Part shown: positions 7,482-11,662 of the stretch, in pieces | Layout of the letters: the number at the start of each line of letters is the position of its first letter | Position numbering within the stretch: the first letter of the stretch is position 1 | NCBI GenBank assembly: GCA_937988705.1 | Contig: CALKIA010000482.1 | Span: 1 to 11,662 of the forward strand | DNA length: 11,662 nucleotides | Source: an uncultured Chloroflexota bacterium | GTDB lineage: Bacteria > Chloroflexota > Anaerolineae > Aggregatilineales > Phototrophicaceae | Reading direction: 5' to 3' | Translations under genes and position numbers: made by a program | Notes under the pieces: model-generated | The model's input: only the letters and a program-made list of their open reading frames with translations | What the model was told of the DNA's origin: nothing | Database searches by the model: none

Positions 7482-9248
7482 CTACTTCTTCTTGCGTCCC
7501 GCCAGGCGGTACATCACGGTGAAATCCGTGCGGCCTTTGGTCTTGTGCGGTGCAAGGGCTTCGAACTCAAAATCATCTTTGACGTGCTGCAAGGTCGCTT
7601 CGCTGATGATGATCTCGCCGCGCCCGGCGTTCTCCTGCAGCAGCTTACTTAACTCCACCGCATCGCCGATAGCAGCGAACTCCTGCCGTTCTTCCCCGCC
7701 GACGTTGCCGAGTGTCGCCATGCCCGTGTGGATGCCGATGCCGTAAAACAGGCGGCTGTCCTCCGGCATAATCTCGTGCAGCGCCATTACGTCATAAACC
7801 ATGCTGAGCGCGGCGCGCACTGCCCGCACAGCGTGATCGTCCTGCGGGTTCAACTGCGTGTTGAACAACCCCGTGACCGCATCGCCGAGATACTTATCGA
7901 CCACACCTTCATACAGGTTGATCGCATCGCTGGCCACGCTCAAATACTCGTTGATGATTTGCATCAGGGCTTCGGGTTCCAGCAGTTCACTGAACGAGGT
8001 AAAGCCGCGCACATCCGCGAACAGTACCGTGATCTCGCGTTCCTGCCCGGCCAGCACCGAGAGATCGGTGCTGCGCATGTTTTCGACCAGTGCCGAGGGT
8101 AAATAGCGCTGCACCTGCGTCAACTGCGACTCGCGGTCTTTCTTCTCGGTCAGGTCATCAAGCACAATGGCGACGCCCTGCGCCTGCGCTTCATCAGGAT
8201 CGCGCAGCGGACTCATAAGGATGTTCCACACGCGCGTTTGTCCGCGCAGGAGGATTTCGACTTCAAAGGTTTCCTGTGCGCCGCCTTCGCGCACATGCTC
8301 CAACCGACCGCTGAGCAGTTCCGCCAGCGCCGGGAGCACTTCACGCAGATACATGTCGATGGCGCGTTCACTGCCCAGGCCGGTGATAACTTCGGCGGCG
8401 GGGTTGAACAGCGTGATGATGTTCTCGCCATCCAGCGTGATCAAGCCGCTGGCAATCGAGGTGAAAATGTTGTCCATCAAGGCGCGCGCGGCGCTGATCT
8501 CTGCGAGTTGGGCGCGGGTCGCCTCAAACAAGCGGGCATTCTGAATGGCGACGGCGGCTTGATCGGCGAAAGCTTTGAGCATGCTCAGCTCAGAGTCGCG
8601 GAACAACGCCGTGAGCGCGCGGTTATCGCAGTAAACCACGCCGATCACCTCGGTTTGCACCTTGAGCGGCACGGCGAGAATACTGCGCAGTTGATAGCCG
8701 ACGATGCTTTCCTGCTGCTGGTAGCGCGGATCGCTGCGGGCGTTATCCGTCAAAACCGGCTGTCCGGTGTTCGCCACCTCGTTGATGATGGTGTTACTGA
8801 TGATGAAGTCTTCACGCCCCAACTGTTCCTGATCGATGCCCCGCGCGATGCGAAATTCCAGCTTACCGCCCGGTTGATCGCGCAGCATGATGTAGCCGCG
8901 TTCCGCCCCGGTGAGCTGAATCACCGTGTCCATAACCTGCGTCAACACGGAGTCGGTATCCAGCGTGGAATTGATCAGTGCGGTGGTTTGCGCCAGTGCG
9001 CGAAGCTGGCGCAGCTCGATCTGCCGGTTGAGCAGTTCCAGCGTCAACCCTTCCATTTTGGAGGTCATGTCGCCCGTTTTGTGGAGCGCATCGGCGGGCA
9101 AGCCGACCGCATAAGGACGCAGCGTACTGGCCTGCACACGCAGCAGATCATCCAGCTTGGCGACTTCCTGCTTCAATTGGCGTAACTGCTCCTGCCCGCT
9201 CTGCGTGGGCTTGAGCGGATTCATATTGTTGGTGGCTGTGTCCGTCAT
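7482..9248 (-). CDS. GAF-PAS-class III nucleotide cyclase, metal-site half (C1-like)
   Basis: The 588-residue soluble product has an N-terminal coiled coil (about 18-82), a GAF domain (about 86-243, ending in the common CDNR...FADQAAVAIQNARLF pattern), a PAS domain (about 255-370), a linker QRYLPSALVEN and a class III cyclase domain (about 402-585). Both metal-binding Asp residues are present: Asp412 (FADVRGFT) and Asp456 (KYLGD); so is the base-contacting Lys452. The transition-state Asn is Glu532 and the Arg is Leu536 (VELSKL in place of VNxxxR), and the adenine-site Thr/Asp is Ala525. Alone it should be inactive or very poor. The upstream paralogue (9508-11238) keeps exactly the missing residues. 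It is probably transcribed with that gene. The start ATG has GAGG 12 bases upstream, rather far. No membrane segment is seen. Confidence 0.92.
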   Translation of the reverse strand: MTDTATNNMNPLKPTQSGQEQLRQLKQEVAKLDDLLRVQASTLRPYAVGLPADALHKTGDMTSKMEGLTLELLNRQIELRQLRALAQTTALINSTLDTDSVLTQVMDTVIQLTGAERGYIMLRDQPGGKLEFRIARGIDQEQLGREDFIISNTIINEVANTGQPVLTDNARSDPRYQQQESIVGYQLRSILAVPLKVQTEVIGVVYCDNRALTALFRDSELSMLKAFADQAAVAIQNARLFEATRAQLAEISAARALMDNIFTSIASGLITLDGENIITLFNPAAEVITGLGSERAIDMYLREVLPALAELLSGRLEHVREGGAQETFEVEILLRGQTRVWNILMSPLRDPDEAQAQGVAIVLDDLTEKKDRESQLTQVQRYLPSALVENMRSTDLSVLAGQEREITVLFADVRGFTSFSELLEPEALMQIINEYLSVASDAINLYEGVVDKYLGDAVTGLFNTQLNPQDDHAVRAVRAALSMVYDVMALHEIMPEDSRLFYGIGIHTGMATLGNVGGEERQEFAAIGDAVELSKLLQENAGRGEIIISEATLQHVKDDFEFEALAPHKTKGRTDFTVMYRLAGRKKK

Positions 9249-9276
9249 AACTGTGAAATACCTCGTCCCCCAAGGT

Positions 9277-9296
9277 GGACAAGGCAGGCCTTGTCC
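9277..9296. repeat. Palindrome GGACAAGGC-AG-GCCTTGTCC
   Basis: Perfect 9-base arms around AG, in the region just upstream of the cyclase start at 9248. It is a variant of the GGACGAGGC palindrome family seen elsewhere in the window. In the transcript it would form a hairpin ahead of the ribosome site. Confidence 0.6.
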
Positions 9297-9317
9297 CTAC
9301 ACGAAACGTTTTCGGTG

Positions 9318-9484
9318 GGACGAGATATCTGGGTGTTTAGAAACCCCCTCACCCCCAACCCCTCTTCCACGCAAGCGGGGAGAGAGGCGGTACGGCAGGT
9401 CTGCTGGCTCCCCTCCCTGAATTCGGGGAGGGGCCGGGGGTGGGGTCGGAATCCAACCTGGCCCAACACGCTCATATCTCGTCC
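9318..9484. repeat. C-rich structured repeat element, copy 2
   Basis: The core at about 9349-9448 matches copy 1 (CCCCTCACCCCCAACCCCTC, CCACGCAAGCGGGGAGAG, CCCTCCCTGAATTCGGGGAG). The flanks are a perfect 11-base inverted pair GGACGAGATAT (9318-9328 and 9474-9484) that is unrelated to the arms of copy 1. ATATCT also occurs as a direct repeat at 9325-9330 and 9474-9479. The element occupies most of the 259-base gap between the two cyclase genes. Confidence 0.65.
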
Positions 9485-9507
9485 GCTGTAAGCCTCGCCA
9501 AATCGAG

Positions 9508-11238
9508 TCATGCCCGGAATACCTCATAAATGCTGGTCAACTGCTTGCGCCCTTTCACCTGAATTGATCCGCGTTCCGCCGCCTGAATCTGCGCGGGCGC
9601 ATGCCCCATTGCGCGCAGCACATCATCGCTGACGATGATCTGACCGGAGGTGGCGTTCTCTTGCAGGCGCTTGCTCAAATTGATGGTGTCGCCAATGGCG
9701 GTGAAGTTGCGGCGGTTCAGGCTGCCGACGTTGCCAAGCGTGGCGACTCCGGTGTGCATGCCGAGGCGGTATAGATGCGGTTGGGGGTCGATGCCGAGCC
9801 GCTCGTACAGCCGCAGAAAGCCTTCGCGCATATCCAGCGCTGTGTTGACCGCGCGCAGGGCGTGATCGTCCTGCGGGTTCAACTGGGTGTTGAACAGCAC
9901 CATGATCTCGTTGCCCATGTACTTATCGATGATGCCGCGCCCCTCATGGATGGCGTCGGTGGCCGTCTCCAAAAACTCGTTGAGCACATCCATCATGGCC
10001 TGTGCGCGCAGATTGGCCGGGAAAATGCTGTACGGGGCGACGAACACGAACATGCACGTGACTTCACGGCGTTCACCACCGAGCGCCAACCCGGCGATCT
10101 CGTGGATGTTTTCGACCATACCCGGCGGCAGATAGCGCTGCGCCATGCCGAGCGTTTCTTCGCGTTCGCGCTGCTCAGTCAGGTCATCGACAACCACGGC
10201 CACGCCGACCGTGTTCTGCGCGCCATCTTTGAGCGGGCTCACCTTGAAATTGAGATCGACCAGTCCGCGCCCGCTGATGGTCGTTTGCTGCTCGACCGAT
10301 GCGCTGCGCCCGGATTGCGCAATGTGCAGGTACTGGTCGAGTTCGCCGACGTGCGGCGACACCGTTTCCAACGCTTTCCCGATCGCCTCCTCGGTGGGTA
10401 CGGCGAAAATCTGCGCGGCGGCACGGTTGAAGGTGGTTACGTTATACGCTTCATCGGTGGTGATCACGCCGCTGGCGATGGAGGCGAAGACGTTTTCCAT
10501 CAACTCTTTCATGCGCGTGATTTCGCTGAGCGTGGTCTGCACCTGTGCGAACAGAATCGCGTTCTGGATGGCGACGGCGGTCTGATTGGCAAACGCTGTC
10601 AGCAGATTCAGTTCGCGTACAGTGAACACGGCCTCGCGGAAGCGGTTATCGACGTAGATCGCGCCCGTCACGCGCTCCCGGTAGACCAGCGGCACACACA
10701 GAATCGAGCGGAGCGTAAACTTGCCGACCGTTTCGCTCTGTTTCACGCGCGGGTCGCTGGAGGCATTATCGGTGAGCAGCGGTTCGCCGCTGGCAATCAC
10801 CTGATTGAGGATCGTGCGGCTGACATCGTGCCGTTCGTCGCCATCCGTGGCGCGCACTACGCGAAAGTCCAACTCGCCTGTATCCCGGTTACGCAGTAAG
10901 ATGAAACCGCGCCCTGCATCCGTCAGGTTGATGATTTCGTCCATCGCCTGCGCGAGCACGTGATCGAGATCGAGCGACGAGTTGATCAGCGCGGACGTTT
11001 CGGTGAGTGCGCGCAGCTGTTCGATTTCGGTTTGCTCGTCAAGCAGGGTATGTTCCAGCCGTTCGAAGTGTTGATCGAGGCTGACGAGGTTTTGGATCAC
11101 GTTGTCGGGGATGCTGACACTCCGCCGCTGTAAAATGGCTTGTTGGTTACGCAGGCCGTCGCGGATTTCGCCATTCAGCGTCCGCAGCTGCCGGACTTCC
11201 TCCACACATTTCGGGTGATCGCCGTTCTGGATCGTCAT
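9508..11238 (-). CDS. GAF-PAS-class III nucleotide cyclase, transition-state half (C2-like)
   Basis: The 576-residue product is a paralogue of the 7482-9248 product with the same order: coiled coil (about 10-76), GAF (about 77-231), PAS (about 245-360), QRYLPPGMVENI linker and cyclase domain (about 388-575). The two share FNTQLNPQDDHA near the active site. Here the metal Asp positions are Phe399 (MFVFVAPYS instead of FADxxGFT) and Asn443 (KYMGN). Base-site Lys439 and Thr513 are kept, and so are transition-state Asn520 and Arg524 (INLSKR). Lys plus Thr is the usual pattern for bacterial ATP-using cyclases. Alone it lacks metal ligands. Paired with the downstream paralogue it would complete one active site. 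The gene is first in the presumed operon; GAGGCGGG lies 10 bases before the ATG and an extended -10 promoter further upstream. Confidence 0.92.
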   Translation of the reverse strand: MTIQNGDHPKCVEEVRQLRTLNGEIRDGLRNQQAILQRRSVSIPDNVIQNLVSLDQHFERLEHTLLDEQTEIEQLRALTETSALINSSLDLDHVLAQAMDEIINLTDAGRGFILLRNRDTGELDFRVVRATDGDERHDVSRTILNQVIASGEPLLTDNASSDPRVKQSETVGKFTLRSILCVPLVYRERVTGAIYVDNRFREAVFTVRELNLLTAFANQTAVAIQNAILFAQVQTTLSEITRMKELMENVFASIASGVITTDEAYNVTTFNRAAAQIFAVPTEEAIGKALETVSPHVGELDQYLHIAQSGRSASVEQQTTISGRGLVDLNFKVSPLKDGAQNTVGVAVVVDDLTEQREREETLGMAQRYLPPGMVENIHEIAGLALGGERREVTCMFVFVAPYSIFPANLRAQAMMDVLNEFLETATDAIHEGRGIIDKYMGNEIMVLFNTQLNPQDDHALRAVNTALDMREGFLRLYERLGIDPQPHLYRLGMHTGVATLGNVGSLNRRNFTAIGDTINLSKRLQENATSGQIIVSDDVLRAMGHAPAQIQAAERGSIQVKGRKQLTSIYEVFRA

Positions 11239-11277
11239 CAGTCGCCCGCCTCAATTGCCTTCCCTTGCAGTAACGGT

Positions 11278-11286
11278 ATTATAGCA
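11278..11286 (-). promoter_or_regulatory. Extended -10 promoter (TGCTATAAT) for the cyclase pair
   Basis: The reverse strand reads TGCTATAAT, a consensus -10 box with the upstream TGn extension that can replace a -35 element. No good -35 hexamer is seen at 16-18 bases. The box is about 40 bases before the start codon at 11238, a leader of about 33 bases. It probably drives both cyclase genes. Confidence 0.55.
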
Positions 11287-11417
11287 CCGCCGGAACGAAT
11301 CGCGTGCTCAATGCGTATTGAAGAATAGGGCGTTCAGCCGCCGACATAATCCTGGTATAGGGGAAACATACAGGCAAATCTCACCCGACCCTCAAAGGTT
11401 CGGGCTACGCTGAAGTA

Positions 11418-11435
11418 AGCCCTCTAAAAAGGGCT
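11418..11435. repeat. Small hairpin AGCCCT-CTAAAA-AGGGCT
   Basis: A perfect 6-bp stem with a 6-base loop. There is no following T-run on either strand, so a terminator role is weak. It lies about 130 bases upstream of the extended -10 box. Confidence 0.4.
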
Positions 11436-11477
11436 GCCCAGCCGGCTGATGCAATTTGCGAAAAGATGACGGTGTTT

Positions 11478-11493
11478 GTAGGGACGAGGCATG
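11478..11493 (+). repeat. Left half of the GGGACGAGGCATG palindrome (direct repeat)
   Basis: GTAGGGACGAGGCATG is identical to 11637-11652. Here only the left arm is present; the palindromic partner arm is missing. The two copies flank C-rich copy 3 as direct repeats with starts 159 bases apart. Confidence 0.6.
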
Positions 11494-11530
11494 AGCGTAT
11501 TTCAGAATTGTTGAAACTACCGACACACGA

Positions 11531-11624
11531 CCCCTCACCCCCTGGCCCCCTCTCCCACGCAAGCGGGGAGAGGGGGAATCTGTCGCCCATCCCTGAATTC
11601 GGGGCGGGGGAGTCTGTCAGGGGT
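11531..11624. repeat. C-rich structured repeat element, copy 3
   Basis: It shares the conserved blocks CCCCTCACCCCC, CTCCCACGCAAGCGGGGAGAG and CCCTGAATTCGGGG with copies 1 and 2, with a shorter spacer between the hairpins. Flanking arms pair only weakly. It is bracketed by the 16-base direct repeats at 11478 and 11637. Confidence 0.6.
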
Positions 11625-11640
11625 AGGTTTTTAATGGTAG

Positions 11641-11660
11641 GGACGAGGCATGCCTCGTCC
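11641..11660. repeat. Perfect palindrome GGACGAGGCA/TGCCTCGTCC
   Basis: Ten-base perfect arms with no spacer, at the right end of the window. It is the complete form of the palindrome whose left half appears at 11478-11493. Confidence 0.7.
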
Positions 11661-11662
11661 TC

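Larger units (their letters stand above)
11239..11662. other. Non-coding upstream region with promoter and repeats
   Basis: These 424 bases hold the promoter of the first cyclase gene, a small hairpin (11418-11435), a 10-base palindrome CAGCCGGCTG (11439-11448), C-rich repeat copy 3, and GGGACGAGGCATG repeats. No coding frame with protein-like character was seen before the window edge. Confidence 0.6.

Noticed and set aside
8238..9185. Plus-strand open frame of 315 codons opposite the cyclase gene
   Set aside because: The minus-strand frame has GAF, PAS and cyclase motifs; the plus-strand frame shows none.
9157..9527. Several small open frames in the gap between the cyclase genes
   Set aside because: They read through the C-rich repeat, giving low-complexity Pro/Gly/Arg peptides.
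9775..10899. Plus-strand open frame of 374 codons opposite the second cyclase gene
   Set aside because: It is the antisense of a protein with clear GAF, PAS and cyclase domains; the length reflects high GC.
7482..11238. Both cyclase genes as plain decaying pseudogenes
   Set aside because: Both frames are intact, full-length and domain-complete, and the lost residues are complementary rather than random.
11405..11590. Small minus-strand open frame near the right edge
   Set aside because: It lies across repeat copy 3 and has no ribosome site or protein-like features.
7171..11624. CRISPR array
   Set aside because: The repeats are few, widely spaced, structured and separated by genes, without regular spacers or cas genes.

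Overview
The window looks like a piece of a GC-rich, filamentous-type bacterial chromosome. The best guess is Chloroflexota (Anaerolineae-like). The basis is the gene style: PknB-like Ser/Thr kinases with one membrane span and a TPR or beta-propeller ectodomain, soluble GAF-PAS-class III cyclases, and dispersed C-rich and GGACGAG-type palindromic repeats between genes. This assignment is an inference, because there is no rRNA or marker gene here.

Layout. Positions 1-1342 (minus) hold the first ~447 residues of a NodU/CmcH-type carbamoyltransferase that runs off the left edge. A divergent intergenic region (1343-1696) carries a perfect TATAAT for that gene and a stem-loop. On the plus strand come a small cupin (1697-2155), a transmembrane Ser/Thr kinase with C-terminal TPRs (2202-4295), a second transmembrane Ser/Thr kinase with a TolB/PD40-like propeller (4370-6430, own TATAAT promoter) and a GntR/FCD-type regulator (6427-7083) that overlaps the kinase stop codon by ATGA. 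Positions 7084-7481 are a mosaic of repeats between convergent genes. On the minus strand follow two paralogous GAF-PAS-cyclase genes, transcribed in the order 11238->9508 and then 9248->7482, separated by a ~167-bp structured repeat. Positions 11239-11662 hold the promoter of the first cyclase gene and more repeats.

How the parts may work together. The plus-strand genes look like envelope-sensing phosphorylation modules, one of them translationally coupled to a transcription factor. The minus-strand pair looks like a cytoplasmic cyclic-nucleotide module.

Main discovery candidate: the two cyclase domains are degenerate in complementary ways. The 7482-9248 product keeps both metal-binding Asp residues but has lost the transition-state Asn and Arg. 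The 9508-11238 product keeps the Asn and Arg but has lost both metal Asp residues. Since class III active sites form at a dimer interface, the pair is predicted to be an obligate heterodimer with one working site, arranged like the C1/C2 halves of mammalian adenylyl cyclase but encoded by two bacterial genes. A second notable signal is a family of ~0.1-0.17-kb C-rich hairpin repeats that appear to sit in or beside GGACGAG palindromes.
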